The notes under the pieces: generated by a model | Database searches by the model: none | The model's input: the letters and a program-made list of their open reading frames with translations, nothing else | Told to the model about the DNA's origin: nothing | In this document: positions 42,937 to 51,702 of the stretch, piece after piece | Position numbering within the stretch: position 1 is the first letter of the stretch | How the letters are laid out: each line of letters starts with the position of its first letter | Assembly (NCBI RefSeq): GCF_002994655.1 | Contig: NZ_PPDL01000013.1 | Span: forward strand, 27,652-91,651 | DNA: 64,000 bases | DNA from: Corynebacterium sp. 13CS0277 | GTDB taxonomy: Bacteria; Actinomycetota; Actinomycetes; Mycobacteriales; Mycobacteriaceae | Direction: 5' to 3' | Program-made: the position numbers and the translations under genes

Positions 42937-43563
42937 TTATCCGGCGACGCGCTGCAGCTGTGCCGACATGCGCGGCTTGAGTTCCTCGTCGACGAGGCGC
43001 TCGTCAACCCAGCCGAGTTCGTTGGTGGGCAGCAGCCCGTAGAGGCGCTTGCCGGGGCCGAGGGCGCTGGGGCCGGTGGCGGTGACCATGGTGGAGGCGC
43101 TTTCCAGCTCCCAGGCGCGCTCGTTGAGCGGGTTGCCGTAGAAGATCTCCACCACGCCGGTGGAGTGGGTGAGGATGAATTCGATCTCGTCGGATTCGGA
43201 GATGCGCCAGAAGCCGAGTTCGCGTTCGGTGAACCCATCCTCCTTCGGGTTGCCTTCCTCGTCGAGCTGGTAGAGGCGGGACTCGTAGGACAGGTAGTTC
43301 TCCCCGTTGTGGGAGACGATGATCTGCTGGCCGAAGGGGAACTGGCCGTGCTCTGCGGTGTCGGCCTGGCCTTCGCCGCGCCACACGCCGACGAGCGGTA
43401 GTAGGGCCAGCAAACCGTCGTGGAGGTTCGGGCCGAGGCGCAGGTTGGCGGTGTCTTCCGGCACGGGCAGGCCGGGGAAGGGGGTGATGTTTTTGTCAGA
43501 GGTGCGTTTGGCTTGTTCAGCGGCGAGGTTGACGGCGTCGCTGCCGGAGAGCTTGTCAGTCAT
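42937..43563 (-). CDS. Nitrobindin-like FABP family protein (heme-binding beta barrel)
   Basis: A 208-residue protein. The nitrobindin signature G-x-W-x-G-x-G appears as LVGVWRGEGQAD (residues about 57-68). The following strands FGQQIIVSHNGENYLSYESRLY, ELGFWRISESDEIEFILTHSTGVVEIFYG (split) match DUF1794/FABP-like proteins of Actinobacteria, which bind ferric heme in a ten-strand barrel and react with NO or peroxynitrite. The heme-ligand His near the C terminus is not identifiable by eye in this sequence. TAAGCT ends 7 nt before the ATG, making it leaderless. Confidence 0.82.
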   Translation of the reverse strand: MTDKLSGSDAVNLAAEQAKRTSDKNITPFPGLPVPEDTANLRLGPNLHDGLLALLPLVGVWRGEGQADTAEHGQFPFGQQIIVSHNGENYLSYESRLYQLDEEGNPKEDGFTERELGFWRISESDEIEFILTHSTGVVEIFYGNPLNERAWELESASTMVTATGPSALGPGKRLYGLLPTNELGWVDERLVDEELKPRMSAQLQRVAG

Positions 43564-43580
43564 GTGCCCCAGCTTAGCGC

Positions 43581-44285
43581 TTAGGGGGTAAACAGCTCCG
43601 GGGACAGTGGCGTGGGGGTGTTGATGCCGGAGTCGAGGAAGAGGCTGCCGCCGCGCACCCAGAGACTGTTGGCGGTGCCGACGACAGGGAGGGTGTCGGC
43701 GGGGGCACTCCAGCGAAAGGCCGCGGCCCCGCAGGAGGGGGTGGTGGCGGGCTCGATGGAGACGATGTGGTCGCGCACCCGCAGGTCGGCGAGGACGGTG
43801 ACGGGTTCCGTGCAGCCGGGGGGTGTGCCGCGCAGCTGTGCCTGCGGCAGCGGGGCCGCGCCGGGGCTGATGTCTGTCGGGTTGGAGATGTCCATGTCCG
43901 GCATCCCCAGCAGCCGGCCGAGGGCTGCGGCGTCGATGGTTGCTGAGCGGCTCACTGTGTAGCCCACCAGCCCGTCGAGGCGCCCGTCGAGGAGGCTGTC
44001 GGTGGGGCCTTGGACGTCGTGGGCGGTGGTGGTGACGTTGACGGGGCCGAGGGAGGTGTCGGTGTCGATGAGGGACACCTGGATGTGCGCCACCCCTTCC
44101 TGGAGGGCGGAGGTGACAAACGGGAAGCCGGCGATGGAGACCCGCGGGGTGGTGTCGGCGGGGATGAGGTCGCTGATGTGGGCCTCGGCCCGGGCGGCGA
44201 GCAGCGTATCTGCGCCCCAGGCGAGGCCGGCCGTGGCGGCCACAGCCAGGGCGAGCCACTGGAGGCGGGGATGAAGGTTCGGCAC
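43581..44285 (-). CDS. LmeA-like (DUF2993) exported phospholipid-binding protein
   Basis: A 234-residue protein. N-terminal hydrophobic anchor/signal (about 8-27), then a DUF2993 domain: a repeated beta-strand pattern with PRVSIAGFPFVTSALQEGVAHIQVSLID (split; about 47-75), in which GFPF-T is the hallmark. The mycobacterial member LmeA binds phospholipid in the periplasm and supports lipomannan maturation; a similar envelope role is likely. GTG 44285 is chosen because TACACT ends exactly 7 nt upstream (leaderless). Divergent from mshD. Confidence 0.75.
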   Translation of the reverse strand: MPNLHPRLQWLALAVAATAGLAWGADTLLAARAEAHISDLIPADTTPRVSIAGFPFVTSALQEGVAHIQVSLIDTDTSLGPVNVTTTAHDVQGPTDSLLDGRLDGLVGYTVSRSATIDAAALGRLLGMPDMDISNPTDISPGAAPLPQAQLRGTPPGCTEPVTVLADLRVRDHIVSIEPATTPSCGAAAFRWSAPADTLPVVGTANSLWVRGGSLFLDSGINTPTPLSPELFTP

Positions 44286-44316
44286 GCGTCTAAGTGTAGG
44301 GCGTACCCTGCACCAC

Positions 44317-45189
44317 ATGGACGCACACACTCTTGCTCTTCCCACGGACGACTTCGCAGATCTTCTCGCGGCCGCCGAAGCCCATGATCACGTGCCCCCA
44401 CTGTCGGAGGCCTACCTGCGGGCCTTGGCCGCCGGTGGCGGCGAGGCGTGGGCGGTCGGCGAGGAGGGCCTGGCGGTGCGGCTGCCGGACGGCAACGTGG
44501 AGCTCGTCGTGCACCCGCGCGCGCGGCGCCGCGGCATCGGCACAGCCCTGTGGCGGGCGTCGTCCGGGCGGGGCGCGTGGGCGCACGGCGACCTGCCGCA
44601 GGCGCGCGCCGCAGCCGAAGCGTGGGGGTTGCACAAGACTCGGGAGCTGTACGTCATGGCGATTGACCGGGAGACCGCCCTGCGGGGGATTGCCGCCCCG
44701 GAGGTCAGTGGCCTGCGGCGCGCCACCTATGCGGAGGCGGTGGCGGACTTCGGTGCGCAGGTGGTGGATGCCGCCTGGGTGGAGGCCAACAATGATGCGT
44801 TTTCCTGGCACCCGGAGCAGGGCGGCTGGGATGTGCCGCGCCTGCACGCGGCGATGGATACCGACTGGTTCGACGCCGACGGGGTGGTGTTCTATCTCGA
44901 CGGTGCGCGGGTCGCCGGGTTCCATTTCACCAAGTGGCACGGCCAGCAGCCGTCGTTGCTGGGGTCGGGGCGGACTGTGCGCGGCGAGGTGTATGTCGTG
45001 GGCCTGGCGGGCGACTATCAGGGCCGGGGGCTGGGTACCCCCATCGTGGCGGAGGGGGTGTGGCATCTGCTGCGGCGCGGCGCGGGCGAGATTGTGCTCT
45101 ACGTGGAGGCGGAAAATGCGCCGGCGGTGGCGACGTACCAGAAGATGGGGTTCCGGGTGGTGGAAAGTCACGCCCTGTACACCACCTAG
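44317..45189 (+). CDS. mshD: Mycothiol synthase
   Basis: A 290-residue protein with two GNAT domains. In the N-terminal one, VELVVHPRARRRGIGTALW is the acetyl-CoA loop (about 60-78). In the C-terminal one, VYVVGLAGDYQGRGLGTPIVAEGV (split) and LYVEAENAPAVATYQKMGFRVVESHALY match the MshD end. WVEANNDAFSWHPEQGGW is a diagnostic MshD stretch. It acetylates Cys-GlcN-Ins to mycothiol, the low-molecular-weight thiol unique to Actinobacteria. TACCCT ends 7 nt before the ATG (leaderless). Confidence 0.93.
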   Translation: MDAHTLALPTDDFADLLAAAEAHDHVPPLSEAYLRALAAGGGEAWAVGEEGLAVRLPDGNVELVVHPRARRRGIGTALWRASSGRGAWAHGDLPQARAAAEAWGLHKTRELYVMAIDRETALRGIAAPEVSGLRRATYAEAVADFGAQVVDAAWVEANNDAFSWHPEQGGWDVPRLHAAMDTDWFDADGVVFYLDGARVAGFHFTKWHGQQPSLLGSGRTVRGEVYVVGLAGDYQGRGLGTPIVAEGVWHLLRRGAGEIVLYVEAENAPAVATYQKMGFRVVESHALYTT

Positions 45190-45565
45190 GCGGGGGTAGT
45201 GTGGCACCCCCGCCCGCCTGGGTGGTGCCACACAGTGGGGGAGTATTAATGGCGGAAGGAACTCATCATTGAATTTCTCCACTATGGGGCCAAAACTACC
45301 CAATATGGGGGTGCTTGCTCAGGGGCGTGTGGGGTGGAAAAAATTAATGGGAAAATCCCCATAAATGCACTCTTTCAGCTGGTAGGGGCGTGTGTTTGAA
45401 GGGGGTTGGGCGGGCGTTTCCCTGATGTTCATCTTTTTTCGCTGGCCTTTTTCGGCTTTTTCTTTATTGTTGTTTCTAGCCGCCCTGACAGTTCTGATCA
45501 GCTCGCGGGGGCGGCCCCCGCAAAACCCACAACAGTGCACGCATCTGTGCCCAGAAGGACCCAGC
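45190..45565 (+). promoter_or_regulatory. mshD-pstS intergenic region
   Basis: 376 bp without a gene. TGTGGCACC (45200-45208) pairs with GGTGCCACA (45224-45232), a stem behind mshD without a T run. Further on there is an unusual AT-rich stretch for this genome, including TTTTTTCG/TTTTTCGG repeats at about 45430-45465, directly before pstS. The region must hold the phosphate-responsive promoter; no specific PhoP/PhoR box can be assigned with confidence. Confidence 0.4.
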
Positions 45566-46675
45566 ATGACCCTCACCCCGACCATCCTCCGTTCCCGCCG
45601 CATCGTCGCCCTCGCCGCCCTCGGGTTGGGTCTGGTGGCGTGCTCCGACGGGGCGGGAGGCGAGCAGGCCGCCTTGCCGGCGGAGGCCGCCGAGAAGCTC
45701 AGCGGCCAGGCCGGCACCCTCGTCGCGGAGGGCGCCTCCTCCCAGCAGAAGGCGATGGACATCTTCGGCACCGCCTACGCAGCCGCCGTCGATGGTGCGA
45801 CCCTGTCGTACACCCCCTCGGGCTCCGGCGCCGGCCAGAAGCAGTTCATCGCCGGCCAGGTCGCCTTCGGCGGCTCCGACTCCCCGCTCAAGGAGGAGCA
45901 GCTCGCCGCTGCCGCCGCCCGCTGTGGCGGCAATGAGGCTTGGCACCTGCCGATGGTCATCGGCCCCGTCGCCGTCGCCTACAACCTCCCCGGCGTCGAG
46001 CAGGTGACGCTCACCCCCGCCGTCATCGCCGACATCTTCTCCGGGAAGGTGACCTCCTGGAACGATCCCGCCATCGCCGACCTCAACGCCGGCGCCACTC
46101 TGCCGGACACCCCCATCAACGTCATCTACCGCTCCGAAGAATCCGGCACGAGCGACAACTTCCAGAAGTTCCTCAAGGCCGCGACGAAGGGCGCCTGGGA
46201 GACCACGGGCAAGGCGTTCCCCACCGCCACGGGCTCCGGGGCGAACGGCTCCACCGGTGTCGTCGGCCAGGTGCAGCAGATCGAGGGCGCGATCACCTAC
46301 GTGGAGGCAGGTTTCGCCACCGAGGCGGGCCTCGGGGTGGCCGCCATCGACTTCGGCTCCGGTGCGGTGGAACTCAACCCCACGACCGTGGGCACCGCCC
46401 TCGACAACCTGACCTACTCCGGCGAGGGCCACAACCTCGTGGTGGACTCCACGAAGCTGTTCGAGATGAACCAGCCGGGGGCTTACCCGCTGGTGCTCAC
46501 CACCTACGAGATCGTGTGCTCCGCCGGCTACGACGAGACCACCCGCAACCAGGTCAAGGACTTCCTCACCGTGGTGCTCGAGTCGCAGAACGAGGACCTG
46601 GCGGCCGCCGGCTACATCCCCGTCGCGGGCGACTACAAGGCCAAGCTCGCCGCCGCCGTCGAGGCGATCGGGTAG
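45566..46675 (+). CDS. pstS: Phosphate ABC transporter, phosphate-binding lipoprotein
   Basis: A 369-residue protein. The lipoprotein signal ends LGLGLVACSDG (Cys about 27). Phosphate-binding segments are GEGASSQQKAMD-like VAEGASSQQKAM, GSGAGQKQFIAGQVAFGGSDSPL (split; about 83-105), IFSGKVTSWNDPAIADLN and YRSEESGTSDNFQKFL, the last carrying the SGT phosphate ligands. It captures phosphate outside the membrane and delivers it to PstCA. GAAGGA precedes the ATG. pstC follows after 6 nt. Confidence 0.95.
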   Translation: MTLTPTILRSRRIVALAALGLGLVACSDGAGGEQAALPAEAAEKLSGQAGTLVAEGASSQQKAMDIFGTAYAAAVDGATLSYTPSGSGAGQKQFIAGQVAFGGSDSPLKEEQLAAAAARCGGNEAWHLPMVIGPVAVAYNLPGVEQVTLTPAVIADIFSGKVTSWNDPAIADLNAGATLPDTPINVIYRSEESGTSDNFQKFLKAATKGAWETTGKAFPTATGSGANGSTGVVGQVQQIEGAITYVEAGFATEAGLGVAAIDFGSGAVELNPTTVGTALDNLTYSGEGHNLVVDSTKLFEMNQPGAYPLVLTTYEIVCSAGYDETTRNQVKDFLTVVLESQNEDLAAAGYIPVAGDYKAKLAAAVEAIG

Positions 46676-46681
46676 ACCACC

Positions 46682-47686
46682 ATGACTGTTCGTACCGCAC
46701 CGGCGCTGCGCGCGCCCACGACCCCGCAACCCCCGCCCGACGTGCAGGGCGGCAGCCACCTCGGCGACCGCCTGTTCCTCGGGGCGGCCCGCGGCAGCAG
46801 CCTGCTCATCACCGGGCTCATTGCCTCCATCGGGCTGTTCCTCCTGTGGCGGGCGGCGCCCGCCCTGGCGAACAACACCGGCGGGGTGTGGGGGTTCCTC
46901 ACCTACCGGGGCGACTGGAACACCCAGGACCCGCAGGCGATGACCTTCGGCATTGCCAACCTGCTGCTCGTCACCGTCACGATTTCCGCGGTGGCGCTCG
47001 CACTGGCGATGCCCGTCGCCCTGGGTATCGCTCTCTACCTCACCTGCTACGCGCCGGCCCGGGCGAAGGGGGTGCTCGGCTGGCTGGTCGACATCCTCGC
47101 CGCCGTGCCGTCGATCGTCTACGGCCTGTGGGGTGCGATGGTGCTGGGCCCGGCGCTCGGCCCCGCCTTCGAAAAGCTGCACTCGGTCCTCGGTGGGGTG
47201 CCGCTGTTCGCGCACTACGCGAACTCCCCGGCGTTCGCCACGAGCCGCACCATGCTCACCGGCGGCATCGTGCTCGCCATCATGATCCTGCCGATCATCG
47301 CCGCCACCGCCCGGGAAGTCTTCGCCCACACCCCGAAGGGGCACATTGAGTCCGCGCTCGCGCTGGGCGCGACCCGCTGGGAGGTCGTCAAGCTCACGGT
47401 GCTGCCGTTCGGGCGGACCGGTTTCGTGTCGGGCGCGATGCTGGGCCTCGGCCGCGCACTCGGGGAGACCATGGCCCTGTACCTCGTGGTCAGCCCCTCC
47501 AGCGCGTTCCGCGGCTCCCTGTTCGACGGCGGCACGACCTTCGCCACCGCGATCGCGAACGCCGCCCCGGAATTCAACGACAACCTCAAAGCGGGTGCCT
47601 ACATTGCCGCCGGCCTGGTGCTGTTCATCGTCACCTTCGCCGTCAACGCCGCCGCCCGCGCCATCGTCACCAGGAGCACCCGATGA
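46682..47686 (+). CDS. pstC: Phosphate ABC transporter permease PstC
   Basis: A 334-residue protein with about six transmembrane helices and the binding-protein-dependent permease EAA loop: GHIESALALGATRWEVVKLTVLP (split, about 220-242). DILAAVPSIVYGLWG and LGRALGETMALYLVVSP are PstC-typical. It forms the membrane channel with PstA. The stop overlaps pstA by 4 nt (ATGA). Confidence 0.95.
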   Translation: MTVRTAPALRAPTTPQPPPDVQGGSHLGDRLFLGAARGSSLLITGLIASIGLFLLWRAAPALANNTGGVWGFLTYRGDWNTQDPQAMTFGIANLLLVTVTISAVALALAMPVALGIALYLTCYAPARAKGVLGWLVDILAAVPSIVYGLWGAMVLGPALGPAFEKLHSVLGGVPLFAHYANSPAFATSRTMLTGGIVLAIMILPIIAATAREVFAHTPKGHIESALALGATRWEVVKLTVLPFGRTGFVSGAMLGLGRALGETMALYLVVSPSSAFRGSLFDGGTTFATAIANAAPEFNDNLKAGAYIAAGLVLFIVTFAVNAAARAIVTRSTR

Positions 47687-48564
47687 GCACCACGTTCCTC
47701 CCGCCCTCCCGCGCCCGGGTGGCGAAAAACCGCATCGCCACCATGGTCATCACCGGCACCCTCGCGCTGGCGCTGCTCCCGCTGGCGTGGCTGCTCAGCG
47801 ACCTGGTGTCCCACGGGGCGGCCGTCATCGCCCACACCGACTGGTGGGCGTACAGCCAAAAGGGGGTGCTGCTCAGCTCCCCGGGCGGCGGTGCCGCCCA
47901 CGCCATGATCGGCACCCTCCTGCAGGCGGGCATCACGACCGCCATCAGCGTGCCGATTGGTGTCCTCGTCGCCGTCTACCTCGTCGAGTACGCCGGCACC
48001 GGCCGCCTGGGGCGGGTCACCACCTTCATGGTGGACATCCTCTCCGGGGTGCCGTCGATCGTCGCCGCCCTGTTCATCTACTCGGTGTGGATTGTGCTGT
48101 TCGGCTTTGAGCGTTCCGGCATCGCCGTGTCGCTGGCGCTGGTGCTGCTCATGCTGCCCGTCATCATCCGCACCACGGAGGAGATGCTACGCATCGTGCC
48201 GCAGGACCTCCGGGAGGCCAGCTACGCGCTCGGCACGCCGAAGTGGCTCACCATCGTCCGCATCGTGCTGCCGACGGCCGCCTCCGGCATCATCACCGGC
48301 ATCATGCTCGCCATCGCCCGCGTCATGGGGGAATCGGCCCCGGTGCTCATCCTCGTGGGCTCCACGCAGGCCATCAACTGGGATCCGCTGAACAACCCCC
48401 AGTCCTCCCTGCCGCTGATGATGCTCGACATGTACAAGGCCGGCTCCGCGGATGCGGTGGTGGCGAAGATGTGGGGCGCGGCAGTCACCCTCGTGCTGCT
48501 CATCGCGGTGCTCAACATTGCCGCCCGCGCCATCGCCGCCCGCTACTCCACCGCCCAGCGTTAA
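47683..48564 (+). CDS. pstA: Phosphate ABC transporter permease PstA
   Basis: A 293-residue six-helix permease. The EAA loop is [25 protein letters not shown] (split, about 171-195). [21 protein letters not shown] and [16 protein letters not shown] match PstA. It pairs with PstC and docks PstB. The start overlaps pstC by 4 nt. pstB follows after 16 nt. Confidence 0.95.
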   Translation: MSTTFLPPSRARVAKNRIATMVITGTLALALLPLAWLLSDLVSHGAAVIAHTDWWAYSQKGVLLSSPGGGAAHAMIGTLLQAGITTAISVPIGVLVAVYLVEYAGTGRLGRVTTFMVDILSGVPSIVAALFIYSVWIVLFGFERSGIAVSLALVLLMLPVIIRTTEEMLRIVPQDLREASYALGTPKWLTIVRIVLPTAASGIITGIMLAIARVMGESAPVLILVGSTQAINWDPLNNPQSSLPLMMLDMYKAGSADAVVAKMWGAAVTLVLLIAVLNIAARAIAARYSTAQR

Positions 48565-48580
48565 CACACTAAGGATGAAC

Positions 48581-49399
48581 ATGACTGCTCCCACCACCCA
48601 GACCGCGACGGTGCCGACCGCCGGCCCCATGGCGCTCACCCTCGACGACGTCAACATTTTCTACGGCGACTTCCACGCCGTGCGCGGCGTCAACCTCGAC
48701 ATCCCCGCGAACGCTGTGACGGCGTTCATTGGGCCCTCGGGCTGCGGGAAGTCGACGGTGCTGCGCACCCTCAACCGCATGCACGAGGTCACCCCCGGTG
48801 CCCGCGTGGAGGGTCGCATCGCCCTCGACGGGCAGGACATCTACGGCCCCGGCGTCGACCCCGTGGCGGTGCGCTCCACCATCGGGATGGTGTTCCAGAA
48901 GCCCAACCCCTTCCCCACGATGTCGATCGAGGAGAACGTCGTCGCCGGCTTGAAGCTGGCGGGCTGCCGGGACAAGAAGAAGCTGGCGGAGACCGCGGAG
49001 CGGGCGCTGCGCGGCGCGAACCTGTGGGAGGAGGTCAAGGACCGCCTCGGCAAGCCCGGCGGGGGACTGTCCGGCGGGCAGCAGCAGCGCCTGTGCATCG
49101 CGCGCGCCATCGCTGTGGAGCCACGGGTGCTGCTCATGGACGAGCCGTGCTCCGCGCTGGACCCCATCTCCACGCTCGCGATCGAGGACCTCATCACCGA
49201 CCTCAAGCAGGACTACACGATCGTCATCGTCACCCACAACATGCAGCAGGCGGCCCGCGTCAGCGACCGCACCGCCTTCTTCTCCCTCGAGGCCACCGGG
49301 AAGCCCGGGCACCTCGTCGAGGTCGGCAACACCGCCGACATGTTCGCCAACCCCGTGCGGAAAGAAACAGAAGACTACATTTCCGGCCGCTTCGGATAA
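48581..49399 (+). CDS. pstB: Phosphate ABC transporter ATPase
   Basis: A 272-residue ATPase. Walker A is GPSGCGKST (about 49-57), the Q loop is [19 protein letters not shown], the signature is [15 protein letters not shown], Walker B is [13 protein letters not shown] and the H loop is [12 protein letters not shown]. It powers phosphate import by PstSCA. ATG 48581 is favoured: AAGG lies 6 nt upstream, whereas ATG 48575 directly follows it. The operon ends in a strong terminator shared with phoU. Confidence 0.96.
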   Translation: MTAPTTQTATVPTAGPMALTLDDVNIFYGDFHAVRGVNLDIPANAVTAFIGPSGCGKSTVLRTLNRMHEVTPGARVEGRIALDGQDIYGPGVDPVAVRSTIGMVFQKPNPFPTMSIEENVVAGLKLAGCRDKKKLAETAERALRGANLWEEVKDRLGKPGGGLSGGQQQRLCIARAIAVEPRVLLMDEPCSALDPISTLAIEDLITDLKQDYTIVIVTHNMQQAARVSDRTAFFSLEATGKPGHLVEVGNTADMFANPVRKETEDYISGRFG

Positions 49400-49410
49400 A
49401 ACGCGAAAAA

Positions 49411-49454
49411 GCGGGCGCACCCCATGATTTCTCGTGGGGTGCGCCCGCCTTCTT
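49411..49454. terminator. Bidirectional terminator between pstB and phoU
   Basis: GCGGGCGCACCCCA / TGGGGTGCGCCCGC form a 14-bp stem (49411-49424, 49435-49448) with AAAAA before and CTTCTTTT after, suitable for both strands. Confidence 0.92.
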
Positions 49455-50177
49455 TTAGCTATTCAGCCGGCGTTCCAGATCCGCAATATCGGTCTCAATG
49501 TCGAGCAATTCCTGCTCCCGGCGGGCCAGGTAATCCTCCTGGTGCAACCCCGTCGCGAGATACACCACCCGGGCGCCGACGTGGACGGCGTGGTCCGCGT
49601 AGCGCTCGTAGAAACGGCTCGCCAACGCCACATCGATGGCCTCCGTCGTGGAGTGCGGCCAAGGCTGCGTCGTCAGCTGTGCGAAGAGGTAGGCGTGGAG
49701 CTCATCGATCGCGTCGTCATCCCGCATGAGGGAGGAGGCGACCTGGGGGTCGGGGTCGGCGAGAGTGTCCCGCATGCGGCGCGTCAACGCCAGCGCCACC
49801 CGCCCCATTTCCGCCAGGTAGGGGCGTAGATCGGCGGGGATCGCGGGGGAGGGGGCGCGGCGGCGGGCGATGCGGGCCAGGTGCCGCCCCAGGGCCGCCA
49901 TGCGGCCGAGTTCCTCCACGATGTAGATGGAGGAAATCACCTGCCGCAGGTCCCGCGCCACGGGGCCCTCGGTGGCGAGCAGCCGCACCGCGCGCTCCTC
50001 GCAGCGGGCCCGGATGGCCGTCTCCTCGGGCTTGAGGGCGAGCGCCTCATCGCTCATGTGGCGGTTGGCGTGCAGCAGGGCGTCGTTCGCGTGGCCGAGG
50101 ATTTTCTCCACGCATTCCGCGAGCGACACCACGTCGGCGGAAAAATCATGCAAAGACTGGGCGTAGGAATCGCGCAT
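49455..50177 (-). CDS. phoU: Phosphate transport regulator PhoU
   Basis: A 240-residue all-helical protein with the PhoU double three-helix repeat: LALKPEETAIRARCEERAVRLLATEGPVARDLRQVISSIYIVEELGRM (split, about 45-92) and the paired RMRDTLADPDPQVASSLMRDDDAIDELH (split). PhoU dampens Pst activity and phosphate-regulon signalling. It is convergent with pstSCAB, not part of the operon as it is in E. coli. ATG 50177 is chosen over ATG 50186 because TAGAAT ends exactly 7 nt upstream, indicating a leaderless mRNA. Confidence 0.9.
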   Translation of the reverse strand: MRDSYAQSLHDFSADVVSLAECVEKILGHANDALLHANRHMSDEALALKPEETAIRARCEERAVRLLATEGPVARDLRQVISSIYIVEELGRMAALGRHLARIARRRAPSPAIPADLRPYLAEMGRVALALTRRMRDTLADPDPQVASSLMRDDDAIDELHAYLFAQLTTQPWPHSTTEAIDVALASRFYERYADHAVHVGARVVYLATGLHQEDYLARREQELLDIETDIADLERRLNS

Positions 50178-50219
50178 GCCACGCATTCTACGGGAGAAAA
50201 AGCGCGAAAGAAAACGTAT

Positions 50220-51365
50220 TTACCCGCCGGAATGCATGATGTCGGCGCCCTCCGGGACGGAGGCATCCTCGGGGTCGTCCAGCCACCCCTCGGGGAGCAC
50301 CACCTTCGACGGGGAGCCCTGTCGGCCGCGAGGGCCTTCCGCATCGTCCGCGAGGGCTGTCGAGTCGCGCAGCGGCGCCAGGATCTCCTCCAGCTGCGCC
50401 TGGGAGGTGATGGTGGACAGCTGGCGGCGGGTCTCCCCACCGACGGGGAAGCCCCGCAGGTACCAGCCCATGTGCTTGCGCAGGTCCCGGCAGCCCTTCT
50501 CCTCCCCGTCGTGGGCGATAAGCAGCTCCGCGTGGCGGGCGATGATGCGCGCGACCTCGCCCAGGGTGGGCTCCGGGGGCAGCGGCTGGCCGCTGAGCTC
50601 CGCGGCGAGGGCGGCGAACAACCAGGGGCGGCCCAAGCAGCCGCGGCCAATGACGACGCCGTCGCAGCCGGTCTCCGCCATCATGCGGGATGCGTCCTGC
50701 GCGGCGAAGATGTCGCCGTTGCCGAGCACCGGGATGCCGGTGTGCGCCAGGTGCTCCTTGAGGCGGGCGATCTCCGACCAGTCGGCCTGTCCCGAATAGC
50801 GTTGCGCGGCGGTGCGGGCGTGCAACGCCACCGCCGCCGCACCCTCCTCCACCGCGATACGGCCCGCGTCGAGGTGAGTCTTGTGCTCGTCGTCGATGCC
50901 GACGCGGAACTTCACCGTGACGGGAATGTCGGTGCCCTCCGTGGCGCGCACCGCGGCGGCGACGATGTTGCCGAACAGGCGCCGCTTGTACGGCAGCGCC
51001 GAACCCCCGCCGCGGCGGGTCACCTTCGGCACCGGGCAGCCGAAGTTCATGTCGATGTGGTCGGCGAGATCCTCCTCCACGATCATCTTTGCCGCCTCAT
51101 ATGTCCAGTGCGGGTCCGTGGTGTACAGCTGCAGGGACCGGGGCTGCTCGTCCGGGGCGAACGTCGTCATGTGCATCGTTTTCTCGTTGCGTTCCACGAG
51201 TGCCCGGGCGGTGATCATCTCGCACACGTAGAGCCCGGCAACGGAGCCGAACTGTTCGCGTTCGAGCTCGCGGCACAGGGTGCGAAACGCCACGTTCGTC
51301 ACGCCCGCCATCGGTGCCAGCACCACGGGGGAGGACAAGGTCAGGGAACCAATCTGCACAGACAT
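50220..51365 (-). CDS. tRNA-dihydrouridine synthase, DusB-type
   Basis: A 381-residue FMN enzyme with a TIM barrel. VVLAPMAGVTNVAFRTLCREL (about 14-34), the tRNA-contact/catalytic loop HIDMNFGCPVPKVTRRGGGSAL (Cys about 102), VTVKFRVGIDD and IPVLGNGDIFAAQDA with GCDGVVIGRGCLGRPWLF match Dus enzymes. It reduces uridine to dihydrouridine in tRNA D loops with NADPH. ATG 51365 is supported by GACAAT 7 nt upstream (leaderless). The C-terminal about 50 residues are an unconserved Pro/Asp-rich extension. Confidence 0.9.
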   Translation of the reverse strand: MSVQIGSLTLSSPVVLAPMAGVTNVAFRTLCRELEREQFGSVAGLYVCEMITARALVERNEKTMHMTTFAPDEQPRSLQLYTTDPHWTYEAAKMIVEEDLADHIDMNFGCPVPKVTRRGGGSALPYKRRLFGNIVAAAVRATEGTDIPVTVKFRVGIDDEHKTHLDAGRIAVEEGAAAVALHARTAAQRYSGQADWSEIARLKEHLAHTGIPVLGNGDIFAAQDASRMMAETGCDGVVIGRGCLGRPWLFAALAAELSGQPLPPEPTLGEVARIIARHAELLIAHDGEEKGCRDLRKHMGWYLRGFPVGGETRRQLSTITSQAQLEEILAPLRDSTALADDAEGPRGRQGSPSKVVLPEGWLDDPEDASVPEGADIMHSGG

Positions 51366-51702
51366 GGGTGGCATTGTCCCATGCCGCGCCGCGTCGGGTC
51401 CACGCCCACACAATTACCCCCTTGTGGGGGTGATTTTGCGCCGCCGCTGGGGCTGCAGCCGGCGCTGGGCTCGCGCGCGCTGGGCGACGGGTTCCCGCTG
51501 CTCGGGGGTGGCTTTGGGGGTATGTGGGAGAAAAAGTTGCCACAAAGCGCCCCGCCGCACCTCCCGAATCGATTACTGTGGGCACCGTAACTGGCGCGCG
51601 AAACGCGTATGCTGGGTCACATTGCCCCGCGTTGGTCGGGCGCACACATACACATCACGGCGGCCCCGGGTGTTTCACGGGGCCACGTCTCAGGAGGAAT
51701 AC
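51366..51702 (+). promoter_or_regulatory. CoA-transferase gene upstream region with G/C-run sites
   Basis: About 330 bp, no gene. TATGCT (51608-51613) is the likely -10, giving a leader of roughly 85 nt. Runs of the RamA half-site type are present: ACCCCC and TGGGGGT as an inverted pair (51416-51431), and CGGGGGT (51503-51509) plus TGGGGGT (51515-51521), 12 bp apart. In C. glutamicum RamA binds such G4-6/C4-5 stretches, and ramA itself is in this window. Confidence 0.45.
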
